From assembly GCA_949825065.1 (NCBI GenBank), contig OX463864.1, positions 15,761,327 through 15,825,326 on the forward strand: DNA of 64,000 nt, read 5' to 3'. This document shows positions 35,859 to 48,100 of the stretch, piece by piece. A program made the translations under genes and the position numbers. Below the pieces are notes generated by a model. The model was not told the origin of the DNA. It did no database searches and saw nothing but the letters and a program-made list of their open reading frames with translations. Numbering within the stretch: position 1 is the first letter of the stretch; the number at the start of each line of letters is the position of its first letter. Source of the stretch: Odontocerum albicorne (taxonomy: Eukaryota; Arthropoda; Insecta; Trichoptera; Odontoceridae).

Positions 35859-36058
35859 NNNNNNNNNNNNNNNNNNNNNNNNNNNNNNNNNNNNNNNNNN
35901 NNNNNNNNNNNNNNNNNNNNNNNNNNNNNNNNNNNNNNNNNNNNNNNNNNNNNNNNNNNNNNNNNNNNNNNNNNNNNNNNNNNNNNNNNNNNNNNNNNNN
36001 NNNNNNNNNNNNNNNNNNNNNNNNNNNNNNNNNNNNNNNNNNNNNNNNNNNNNNNNNN
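35859..36058. other. Assembly gap, 200 N
   Basis: Exactly 200 undetermined bases, a round number typical of a placeholder, at the edge of the CGTATA array. The real size is unknown; mariner sequence begins on the far side. Confidence 0.99.
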
Positions 36059-36074
36059 TTCGGTTTTTCTTTTC

Positions 36075-36165
36075 CGAACATACATTTTTTTGTAGCCAAG
36101 GTGTTCTGTCACTATTTCATGTAGGAGCAATCGTGAAATTTGTGGGAAAGATTCATGTTTAAAAT
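36075..36165 (-). pseudogene. Fragment of another mariner abutting the previous one
   Basis: The minus strand reads FPQISRLLLHEIVTEHLGYKK followed by a degraded region. This is the helix-turn-helix segment seen in the 41 kb relic (FPDISRSLLGDIVSEKLDYKK) and belongs to a different mariner type from the sequence it touches. It is cut by the assembly gap at 36058. Confidence 0.6.
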
Positions 36166-36169
36166 TGTG

Positions 36170-36837
36170 GCTTAGGATTCTCGAAATATATCCGTTTTTC
36201 ATCATCAGTCACAATTCGATGGAGAAATGATTTTGTTTTGTACCTGGTGAGAAGCATTTCGCAAGTGGTTTTTCGGTTTACCTGCTGTCTTTCATTCAGT
36301 TCATGTGGAACCCATTTTCCCACCTTCTGGATCTTTCCCATGGCTTTCAAACGTATGGAGACGGCTTCTCGTGTCACATTTAATTGATCCGCGAGTTGTT
36401 GTTGCATTTGAGCGTCATCCTCATCCAACAATGCTTGCAATTCGGCATCTTCAAAAATTCTCGGTGGTCTTCCACGTTCTTCGTTTCTCATGTCAAAATC
36501 ACCACTTTTGAATTTTTTAAACCACTCAAAGCACTGTGATTTACACAGGGGCATGCTCACCGTAAGCTTCGACAAGTATTCGATGCGATTCTGCAGCAGT
36601 TTTCTTCAAATGGTAACAGAAAATCAATGCTGTCAGCAAATCGTAGTTTTCAGGCACAAAAACAGATATGTTCAATGGTATGAAAACATATGTAGTTGTA
36701 TTCAACTTGTAATGTTTTGAGTTAAAAGTCTTTGACAAATGTAAACGCAAGAAAAAGGTGCCAATGACCCGGTTTGAGTCACTACATTGACAACTAGAGG
36801 CATCTATGAGCAAATTCCGGTTTCATATTTACAGGCC
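36170..36837 (-). pseudogene. Mariner transposase N-terminal half (mauritiana-like)
   Basis: On the minus strand, NYDLLTALIFCYHLKKTAAES continues after a frameshift near 36545 into CFEWFKKFKSGDFDMRNEE, AELQALLDEDDAQMQQQLA, KVGKWVPHELNERQQ and finally TDDEKRIYFENPK, where homology stops just after the first catalytic Asp. A 5' terminal repeat (CCTGTAAATATGAAACCGG) ends at 36837, followed by TA. The C-terminal half is absent and a different mariner sequence abuts at about 36170. Confidence 0.85.
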
Positions 36838-36958
36838 TAATAAAGAGTGTAATATAGCTCTTCACAAAGGAGAACGTTGGCAGAATTGCCGTAAAAAAAT
36901 AAATTATTCAAGTATTTTAAATAAATATACAAAGTTTCATTACAATATTCCTTATATT

Positions 36959-38158
36959 TACTAACCAACAGATGGCGCCACTAATAACAAATCCATACCA
37001 TTCTCAGTTAGTATGAACCTTTAGAAGTTACGTGTCAAACTTTCATGACATTCCAACATTGTGTCATTGAGTTAGTGGTTTTAGTGATTCTACTTTTGCT
37101 ATTTTCAAAACAATGTAAAAAACGAATTTCGTGTGTTGATAAAACATTGCTTTTGAATGGGAAAAAATACCGTTCAAACACACCGATGGCTTGAAAAGTG
37201 TTATCCGGTCTCTGCTCCGTCGAAAACAACCATTTGTCGGCGGTATGCTGATTTCAAACACGGTTTTACAGACGCAAATGATGCTGAACGCTCTGGTCGT
37301 CCAAATGAGGCTGTTAGACCAGAAAACATAAGTAAAGTTGCGTGAGAGAGCTGACATCCTGAAGATACCATTTGGTAGTGTTTACACTATTTTGCATGAA
37401 CATTTGATCATGAAAAAGCTTTTTTCGAAATGGGTGCCGTGTTTGCTCACAATGGAACAGAAACAACAACGCATTAATGATTCAGAGTGCTGTTTGGCAC
37501 TGTTTACGCGAAATAAACAGGAGTTTTTGCGTCAGTATGTGACAATGGATGAAACTTGGATCCCCCACTATACTCCGGAATCAAATCGGCAGTCAGCTGA
37601 GTAGAGAGCAGCCGGTGAAAGTCGTCAAGAAGCGACCAAAAACTCAACAGTAGGCCGGGAAGGTTATGGCTTCCGTATTTTGGGATGCGCATGGTATAAT
37701 ATTCATCGATCCCCTTGAAAAGGGAAAAACCATCAATAGCGAATATTACATATCGTTATTGGAGCGTTTGAAGGCAGAAATTGCAAAAAAACAGCCCCAT
37801 ATGAAGAAGAAAAAAGTTCTCTTTCATCAGGACAATGCACAGTGTCACAAGTCGATGGTAACGATGGCCAAATTGCATGAGTTGAACTTCGAATTGCTTC
37901 CGCACCCGACTATTGGCTGTTCACAGACCTAAAAAAGATGCTCCAGGGAGAGATTTGGCTCCAATGAAGAAGTGATCGCTGAAACTAACGCCTATTTTGA
38001 AACCAAAGATAAATCGTTCTACACGGCTGGCATAGAAAAGTTAGGAAAGCGTTGGAATGAATGTATCGCTCTTGAAGGAGACTTTGTTGAAGACTAAAGA
38101 AGAATTTTGGCAAACAAATGTTTTAGTAGTTAGTCCCGGGGCTTATTGATCGATATGT
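36959..38158 (+). pseudogene. Second mariner family, damaged transposase
   Basis: In pieces it reads GKNTVQTHRWLEKCYP, DAERSGRPNEAV, KWVPCLLTMEQKQQR, MDETWIPHYTPESNRQ, FWDAHGIIFIDPLEKGK and HQDNAQCHKSM. This is a mariner transposase with first and second catalytic Asp regions. The start codon is followed at once by TAA, about 9 residues are lost near 37338, a stop lies near 37602, and the YSPDLAP region is deleted near 37912. The right terminal repeat (TTAGTCCCGGGGCTTATTG, followed by TA at 38159) is present; the left one is truncated at about 36959. It is the closest relative of the copy at 47725. Confidence 0.85.
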
Positions 38159-38214
38159 TATATCAATTTTAGTAAACCCTTCACAAAAATAAAAATTCCT
38201 CAAAAACCAGTCGG

Positions 38215-38890
38215 GTACTGGGATAGGTCGTAATTATTTTGATTGTGTCTTAAAGAATTAATACACAAGCTAGACATGTGCGAGTGTTGTTACTCTTTTT
38301 AGGGAGATAATATTCCAACATGTGCAATGACGAACCGCAAGATTCAAGCCTACTCCAGTGGTTCTCGATTATTGGACCTAAATACAATATTGTCTCCCAA
38401 CCATGCTATTTAATATGTCCAAATAATCAATTCAGATATTTTGAAGGGTACCCATACATACATACCAAAAATGAAGGAATTGAAGTTACGTGATAATTAT
38501 GGAACTTTGAAATCCTTACTGATGGAATTGTTCCAAAGTGCAACAGTTTCCATACAATAAAGCAACACATTCAAAGTTATCATCCATCTTCAGGATGGAC
38601 TTCTTGAATTTTGAGGGTTTGCCCATCTCCATTATCATAAAGAGATCAATATCTGTCAGATTATAACCTTTTGGAAGATGTTTTGTACGCTGCCTCCGGG
38701 TGGAAAGGTGAACTTCCGTAACCTAGTTGGTAGATGCTTATCATATTCAGGAAGTTTGAGATTCGATTTCAGATAACACCCAAAAAATTTAAAAAAAGCA
38801 TTTCAGATTTGATTAATAATTCATCTGATAATGGTACGCGCAAGCACTAGCCTTACACGAGTATTATTGCCTCTCAACTAGTGGTAGTAT
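38215..38890 (+). mobile_element. Two SINE family 2 fragments
   Basis: 38215-38460 is a body (GCGAGTGTTGTTACTCT, GCCTACTCCAGTGGTTCTCG, AATATGTCCAAATAATC). 38700-38890 is a head plus early body (ACCTAGTTGGTAGATGCTTA, GAGATTCGATTTCAGATAAC). About 240 bases between them are unassigned. Confidence 0.5.
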
Positions 38891-38998
38891 TAAAGTCCAT
38901 TAATGAGGCATATCCGCATTGCCATTTCAGGTATATTTAGGAGGCACCATACGGATGAATAAACATATTTCTGGATCATTAAGATCTAAGGAGCTCAC

Positions 38999-39117
38999 CT
39001 TGTGGGATGGAGTTGATGATGAGGGTTTGGCGAGGGTGGCAAGAGTCGGGGGCCCAGTAGGCCGGGCGGAGGTGATGCGCTGCGAGAGCTGGGCGACCTA
39101 GCTCTATCCACATATTC
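38999..39117 (-). CDS. Exon 5 of the host gene (last one seen)
   Basis: 119 bases (39 codons plus AG) after a T-rich acceptor TTGTTGTGTTTTAG, ending at a consensus donor GTGAGC. It reads EYVDRARSPSSRSASPPPG and then a Leu/Pro/His-rich tail. An internal acceptor at 39098 would give another phase-0 peptide (VAQLSQRITS...), but its tract is weaker, so the longer exon is preferred. The block is clearly GC-rich; its exact 5' border is the least certain part of the model. Confidence 0.6.
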
Positions 39118-42100
39118 CTAAAACACAACAATATTATTTTATGGTGTTGTTACTGAATTCATCTAACTTTGGATCCATTATTCCACTATTATAAAAGTAT
39201 ATATCAAGGAGAAACTCGCAAATAGATACAAACATACATACCATCACGCCATTTCTCTGTTAGGGTAGGTAGAGAGGAAAGAGCACCTATCTTGATCCTA
39301 TCTTGACACATATCCTTCGCCTCTTCTACATCCATACACTTTCTCACACAACTCCTATGGCGATGACCTCCGTGGCCTAGTTGGTAAGACGCTTATCTCC
39401 CAGCCTGGAGGTTGCGGGTTCGATTCCCATTGGAACCCCGATTTTTAAAAAGAATTCCAGTCTATTTTTCACTTAAGGCCTCTTTAACATCTTTTATTTA
39501 TTTAACACTTTTATTGCAAATACGATCTGGCAGGCTTGTTCCCAGGCGGCAATCTCTTCCAACCAACCAGACAAAAATAAATTAAGCAAGTTACATGGTC
39601 GCATTATTCATTCAAATGACTATCCATCCCCACGAAATCCATGAAGACATACGTGAGCATATGCCCACAAACCCCACAAAGAGGGACAATCACCCGAATA
39701 TTCCTTTTCATATAAAGTGAGATATCATCAATCAAAGGAAAATGAAGGGATGGTGGAGAGGAAAGGAAAGGAAAAAAAAACGGGTTGTACTGTAAGCAAC
39801 GATAGTGTAATAAAATACAATATGTTTTCTTCATTCAAAATATTCACTTGATCCAACCATTCTTTCTTTGCTCTTACTTTCCCACTTACACTTGCACTAT
39901 ATATTTGTTTTGTTAGTATTTCTTCTCAGAGTGTTCTTCTTCACCTTACTCAACACATCAGCCTTAAGTTCACAATCATCCCGAATCACTATAGTGACGA
40001 CGTGCTGTATTTACCTGTCCCATGTACTGGCCCATCTGCGGCGACGCTTCGGAAAGGTACTGAGGTGCCGCCCCATAAGGGTTGCCCCCATAGTGAGAGT
40101 ACGCCTGGTAGTGGGGCTGGTAGCCGCCCGGGTCTCCCATCATCTGGAAACATCACACAACGACGGTCAGATATCATATTTATCAATAATAAACCACTTT
40201 TATTTGTTATTTTTTAATTAGGTATATCATATTATACAGCAGTGGTACGCAACCTAGGGTATAATTTGTAAAACATATTTTTATCTTTGGTACAGAGCTG
40301 TTTCCCAACCATAATGATCACCTCAAGAGTGCTTCCTAACTAGCCCAACCTATTAACTTACGAAAGGTGTACAAGTGACTTTTCAACTCTACTGAAAACT
40401 TCACCAATTTGGAGATTTGCCTCTCAGGGATGACAGAAGACTGTTCCATAGAAGATTCCTAGATAATCTTTGGGTTTGCCACTCTACTAGAAGTCATTTA
40501 AAGAGAGTATTCGCAGTGATCGACTTATTTAACAAATCAACGAGGTAAACACGATCAGATATCTTGGAGAATGATGGATGGAATTGTAGGTGATAATGAT
40601 ACTCACATGTGGGTACTTGTGTGTGTTGGCCACGGCCATGTGCTCCATGTGATTGTACTGTGTGGCCGGTGGGAGGTACATGCCACCGTACTCCGGCTCT
40701 GGAATACCAGACACCTGGTAGTCTCCTCCCTGCAATACAAAATAATAATATATTGCTAAGTCCAAAAGAAATTTTAGAGATCTCTCTACTTACAAGGTTT
40801 CTTCTAGGTACATTGGGATATTACCTTTTAAGTGTAAGGAGGAATGTGATGGTATCTTCTTGTACGAGGGTCATCCAGAAAGTAAGGTTACAACATTTAT
40901 GTAGGATCGAAAAATGCTTGTATTTAATTGAAATTCACAGGATACTTCACAAATATATTTAACTATTTTTTAACGTAATCGCCGTCGAGATCGAGACATT
41001 TCTGTAGTCGGGGCACCAGCTTTTGTATGCCAGTGTCATAGACCTCCACCGCCAGCTCTTTTAGCCACTTCTTCACAGCTTCCTTGACCTCCAGATTGTT
41101 GAAAAATTGTTGGGGTGCAGTCACGATAGTCCAGAAAAGCTTCTCCTTCCTGTGCAAAACGATCCAAAAATTCACACATGTAGCGTTCACGCGATTTTGA
41201 CGGTGCTCCGGTGTGAGCATTCTGGGCACCCATCTCGCACACAACTTCTTGTAATCAAGTTTTTCCGACACAATATCACCAAGGAGACTTCGAGAAATGT
41301 CAGGAAATTCTTCCCGAAGATCATCAAGCGTCACACGGCGGTCATTTCGCACTTGTTCTTCAATTTTTTGCACAAGTTTGTCAGAAATCACTGCCTTGCC
41401 TCGTCGTATCAGTACGGCCTAAGTAGAACTAACTTGCCAAGTGCTCTTCCTTTATTATGCGGGCTGTCCCTTTTGAATAGGGTCACAGATATTGACATGT
41501 TCAACATTATTTTAATTTTGTTTAAAAGAAACCATGATGAGCTTACCTGCATGATGTGCTGCGGCATCTGCGGCTGCCCCCCATCGGAGCCGGGGGCCGC
41601 GTGCCCATTGCTCCTCTCGTACGCCTGCTGCTGCTGCTGGATCTCGCCTCTGCCCCTGAAATCACACAATCAACAGACATTAAATAAATTCGATTTTATG
41701 GTATTGCACTTCCGATACTGCAATCTTTCTCAATGTACCATATAGTAGATTCTCCATTATCCAAAGTTAATAAAACCGGGGTAATTAAAAAAATCCAAAT
41801 TAATTTTGTAAGATTTTGAAATTGTTGAAAATGAAAAGATATTTTTTCTATTCGGCTATATGATATATTATATCGTCACCGATACTGCAGGAACACGTAT
41901 ATAGGATTGCCCAAATTTTACAGGGGAGACAAAATACAATTTTTCTGCAAAAATATAATAAAATAAAAACGTCACTTGGTATTGCAGTTACGAATAAATG
42001 CGTTCCGCGTTGAAAATAAATATATGTGTTAATGCAAAAATGTGTCAATGATACAAGAGATGACAAAAAATAAAGAAAGTTACTTATACCAAAAAATCGA

Positions 42101-45100
42101 GTTACGTGTTCCTGCAATATCGGCGACGATATATCAGAAAATTAAAATGGCGAAATTGGTAATATGTATCAGATAAAAAAACTAGCAAACAAGTCACCGA
42201 CTAGACATCCCGGTAGTAAATGAAGCATTTACTTTTGATAGGAGAGGGGGGGCGTGCATCGCATCAAATTGTAAATTCAATTTATGTGTGCATTGCAATT
42301 GGTTTACTATTGACTATTTCTATTGTTTATACTCATATTCTGTATCCTCAATTTTGTATTTTTGTATCACAAAACCGTGACCTCTAGATTTATATGTATT
42401 TTCTTCATGACTAATATTCTTAGGTGAGTTTTCGAATCGTGTCAATTTAACATCTCCTCCATCCCAAGTAAATGTTGCGAAATATGCTTAACACCATTTG
42501 GTGAAAAGTGAACAGAGGGAAAATATTGTAAACGAACGGGCATGTAGGATAATTTTGAGTTTAAGTTATAATTTTTTTTCCATATTTTTCTCGATTTTTT
42601 TTAGCCGAGATTATAAGGATCAATTTTTTTCCCTACCATCTTGGATAACCGAGAGTACTATATATTCGAAATATTGTTACTCGAGGATACATTATACAAT
42701 ATTCTGAACGTCTGATAATCTACATGGTCTACTTGATAGAAGGGGATAGATTGTACGATGTTCTGAACGTCTGATAATCTACATGGTCTACTTGATAGAA
42801 GGGGATAGATTGTACAATGATCTGAATGTCTGATAATCTACATGGTCTACTTGATAGAAGGGGATAGATTGTACAATGTTCTGAACGTCTGATAATCTAC
42901 ATGGTCTACTTGATAGAAGGGGATAGATTGTACAATGATCTGAATGTCTGATAATCTACATGGTCTACTTGATAGAAGGGGATAGATTGTACAATGTTCT
43001 GAATGTCTGATAATCTACACGGTCTACTTGATAGAAGAGGATACATTGTACAATATTCTGAACGTCTGATAATCTACATGGTCTACTTGATAGAAGGGGA
43101 TAGATTGTACAATGTTCTGAACGTCTGATAATCTACATGGTCTACTTGATAGAAGGGGATAGATTGTACAATGTTCTGAACGTCTGATAATCTACATGGT
43201 CTACTTGATAGAAGGGGATAGATTGTACAATGATCTGAATGTCTGATAATCTACATGGTCTACTTGATAGAAGGGGATAGATTGTACAATGTTCTGAACG
43301 TCTGATAATCTACATGGTCTACTTGATAGAAGGGGATAGATTGTACAATGTTCTGAACGTCTGATAATCTACATGGTCTACTTGATAGAAGGGGATAGAT
43401 TGTACAATGATCTGAATGTCTGATAATCTACATGGTCTACTTGATAGAAGGGGATAGATTGTACAATGTTCTGAACGTCTGATAATCTACATGGTCTACT
43501 TGATAGAAGGGGATAGATTGTACAATGTTCTGAACGTCTGATAATCTACATGGTCTACTTGATAGAAGGGGATAGATTGTACAATGTTCTGAATGTCTGA
43601 TAATCTACACGGTCTACTTGATAGAAGAGGATACATTGTACAATATTCTGAACGTCTGATAATCTACATGGTCTACTTGATAGAAGGGGATAGATTGTAC
43701 AATGTTCTGAACGTCTGATAATCTACACGGTCTACTTGATAGAAGGTGATAGATTGTACAATGTTCTGAATGTCTGATAATCTACACGGTCTACTTGATA
43801 GAAGGGGATAGATTGTACAATGTTCTGAACGTCTGATAATCTACATGGTCTACTTGATAGAAGGGGATAGATTGTACAATGTTCTGAACGTCTGATAATC
43901 TACACGGTCTACTTGATAGAAGGGGATAGATTGTACAATGTTCTGAACGTCTGATAATCTACATGGTCTACTTGATAGAAGGGGATAGATTGTACAATGT
44001 TCTGAACGTCTGATAATCTACACGGTCTACTTGATAGAAGGGGATAGATTGTACTATGTTCTGAACGTCTGATAATCTACTCGATAGAAGGGTTGATTTC
44101 GAGCACGAAGCGTCCCAAGTTCGATTCCTAATGGAACTCAAAAAGAATAGTAGTACTTTTTAACATCATCTCCGTATACAATTTTTCATAAAAGAAATTT
44201 AACAATTCAGAAAAATTGTTAAATTTGTTAAATTAAAAATTGTTAAATTTTTAAATCCATCAATACCACTGGATCTTTTTTAAAGAAACGTTTTTTACTT
44301 TTTTTAGAACTATTAACTAAAACTGAGAGCTTGAATTCTAAGAAATTAAATTTCTCAGTTTTAAAATGAATTAGTTGGGTAATATATAAAGAGTGAAGTG
44401 AGCGATTTGTATACCGATTAATTTGTCTAGATTCTAGAACAATAATAGTGCAGCGTGTACGGCTTCACTACTCTAGCGGGAGCAGCTCACCACGCTAATT
44501 AGTGATTAAATGGGGTAAGACCCACCAATACATGCAACACTGGCACACATATACCTAGTCCTGCAGCAAGTTTTTTTATTAAGAAAAATTGTGTGTTTCA
44601 CGAATTAGCTCTCTCTCGATAGTGTGATCAATGGGAGCGATCACAAGAGATCAAAGAATGGACATGTTTTTAAATTTTTCAATCTCTTTTTTAGTTCCGA
44701 AGAACTTCAGAACATTCTGGATAGAGTTGGTAATTATTATTGTAATCTATATGCACACAGGGAACCATCGATAACAAATAGATAAGATATACTGTGTTTT
44801 CTCATACAGAAGTGGAATGTTTATCTTATTGACTTTGAGATAAGTCACGATTTAACAGAAATGATGCAACCATCTGAATCTAGTCACATACTGCAATAGA
44901 TAAAACATGTATGATTGTTTTGCAAGTCTAATCCCTTACCAACTAGGTGGCCTAATTGGTAAGACGCTTTTTTCCTAACCCGGTTAAGAGTTCAATTCCC
45001 GTTGGAACACAGATTTTAAAAAAAAAGTCTGGTTTTCACTTGAGGTCTCTTTAACATCTTTTTGTTTGGCTGGAAGATATTGCCACATGGCAACAAGCCC

Positions 45101-48100
45101 GCCAGGTTGTACTGTATACAATGAAAGTGTAATACAATACAATGATCTCAGACTTACGAACCTGGGTTTCGGGGTTCGATTTCCGATGATACCAAAAAAA
45201 AAACCTATAAAAAGGGTAACTGTCTGGTAAGAGTTCGTCTGGTTATAATACTCAAATGCGCCACGTTTGTGTGTGTTGTTACCTCTTCATATGCGGTAGT
45301 ATTGCGAACGAGTTACGTGCCTACTTCAATGGTTCTAAACGTGTATTCTCATTTAATCGGAATAAAGATAATGTCTCTCAGCCACGTTTTTTAATATGCC
45401 TGAATCACTAATTTAGATATGTTAAAGGGTTACCATACAAATGAAAAATATTTGTAATTTGTTTAGTCACACTATTTATTCCACTTAATATAACGGTGTA
45501 ATCCTATCGACTTGAAGATTTTCACCTCATCATCAGGAAGCACAAACAAGACTGAATTATGTTCGAACTGGTACCGATATACACATTGTGGGTGGAGGGA
45601 GGCAGAAGACAACTTCAGCAAGCAGCGGTGAGATTTTTACCATTATAAGCATGAAAATCTTGGAACGTGAAAACCTTGAAACCAGTAGGATCATACCGTT
45701 ATATAAAATGGAATAAACAGTGTTTCACTATAAATAATATATGAAAAATATTTGTATATACGTGTATGTGTGTAAAAACAAATATGGCATTCAATAAACT
45801 GTGTTCAAAGGAAGAATATAAAGAAAGAAGAGTAATCCCTCCAATTATGTGGGTAATTGGTTTCAGGAAAGCAACACGTAAATAGAGCCATTAAATGTAT
45901 GATAAATGATCTTTGTAACGAGTTATTTTTTTAGGTATCAACATTAGCAGCATCATTGTCGTAACTCATCAATTAGATAGAAGACAGCATTTACATAAAC
46001 GTATTAAAAAAATAACTGAAGCTTTTTTACTCAGTAAGAAAATAATATCTGGAAATATGTAAAAGATCACCAATCATACATTCAATGGCTCCTTGCTAAA
46101 ATACTGTAATGGACTATCATCAGACCAGATTGTCATACTGTCCTGTATATATGTATAAAACTCAACTATAGAAAAGGTCATATGGAGAATTGTTAAATGA
46201 CTGATGTATAAACTCGATAAGGTCAAGGAAGAAAATTATCGAAATAAAATTTTAAAAAAAGTAATATAGTCTCAGGTTAAGGTCTAGCGCTGTGAATACA
46301 TTGACTTCAGATTCCCAGTCGAGTTGGTAAACCCAAATGTTTCGGGTAGCGGAATCCCTTCTCTAGAACGGTCTTCCACCCTCCCGGAGGCAAAGTTCTC
46401 GGTAGACTAGAAAAGTCACTTGTCTTCTGTACATCATTTGTAAGTTAATAGGTTGAGCAAGTTAGGAAGTGATCTTAATAATTGGGAAACAGCGATATAT
46501 CAAATTATCGTTGTAAAAAGTTATGCATCACTTGTATGGTTGGTTTGGCAATCCAAATCTACTTATTTCTGATAACTGAAAAACGGCGACTGTATTCATT
46601 TGAATAGCAAATATAATCTTATGGAAGTTGATAACAATGATAGCAATGGAGAGATAAGCTATTTATAGTAAGTAAAAGGGTGCGGTTATCGGACAGATTG
46701 ACAGTATAGCAAGCGAAGAATTTAATTATCCTAATAGTTACAAATCCATTTATTTATTTAGCCATTGTTTAGATTCTTTTATAGTAATCATTTTATTTTC
46801 TTACAATGTAGGGTTGGTTGATTTCAACCAACAAAAAATACAATTAAAATTAATCATTTATACATTCATACCATCACGCCATTTACCTGACGGGGCTTTC
46901 CTGTCGACACACATTCTTAGCCTCTTCTACGATTCTCTGACTTTCTACGTTTCCTTCTATCAGAAGATTCACTTGATCCTACCATACTTTTCTTGATCTT
47001 CCTCTCACACGCTTTTCACTCAAATTTGCACTGTATATCTATTTTGTTAGTCTTTCTTTCTTCATTCGTTCCACCTAACCAAACGTATCTTCTTCATCTT
47101 ACTCAACATATCAACCTTAAGTTCACAATCATCCTTTATCACATCATTCCGTATTCTGTCATACATTGTCAGTCCATATATTCTTCGATTTCCCTTCGGT
47201 GGCCTCTGCTGTGACACCACGCAATTATAATTCAGCAGTGTTTTCAGTGACACATGTAAATCACTGTTCTTTTTCAAAAATGAAATATGTAAAATCTCAA
47301 TAGATTAACAGATGAACATTAGCAATTTTGATGATAGGGAGTACTAACTTGGAGCCTCAATTAGGTGAAATTTTATCTCAAAAAACAGTCCCTTTCTTTT
47401 CATTAGTAGAACCGTATTTCAAACAATTGTAGTATTTTTCTAGTTTACTTATTACATTTTGTTCAATACATTTGTGGAAAGATTTTTTTTTGTTATTTAA
47501 GTGGGCCTACCTTTATAAATTTCTTTAAGTTTGCCTCTTGGCCCACAGAGCCTGTTTGGCCCTTTACAAAAAATGTTTGCCAACCACTGTCTTAGACCGT
47601 TGGTTTGGATTCCCTCAGCGGCATTATCAGACAAAAAATGTTCGTTATACTGACATTTTTATTCAGTTAAAATGGAATTCGTTCAACATATTCTTTTATG
47701 TACGTTCGTTCGATTTAATATATAACACATCGATCAATAAGTCTCGGGACTAACTAACAGATGGCGCCTCTAATAACAAATCCATACCATTGAGTAACAA
47801 TGGTTTTAGTGATGCTACTTTTGCTATTTTCAAAACAATGGAAAAAACCGAATTTTGTGTGTTGATAAAACATTGCTTTTTAATGGGAAAAAATACCGTT
47901 CAAACTCAGCGATGGCTTGAAAAGTGTTATCCGGGCTCTGCTCCGTTGAAAACAACCATTTGTCGGTGGTATGCTGATTTCAAATGCGGTTATACAGACA
48001 CAAATAATGCTGAACGCTCTGGTCGTCCATCAATAGCGAATATTACATAGCGTTATTGGAGCGTTTGAAGGCAGAAATTGCAAAAAACGGCCCCATATGA

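Noticed and set aside
34756..36205. Long ORFs of IR, YV and YT dipeptides
   Set aside because: Translation of the CGTATA array and of the N gap.
38919..39101. Plus-strand 60-codon ORF
   Set aside because: Shadow of exon 5 on the minus strand, which has splice sites and phase continuity.
42692..44096. CRISPR-like regular array
   Set aside because: The whole 59-bp period is repeated; there are no unique spacers and the genome is eukaryotic.
44944..45020. tRNA gene (A and B boxes)
   Set aside because: Continues into a SINE body and LINE-like tail and has no consistent cloverleaf; same for 39361, 27000 and 55800.
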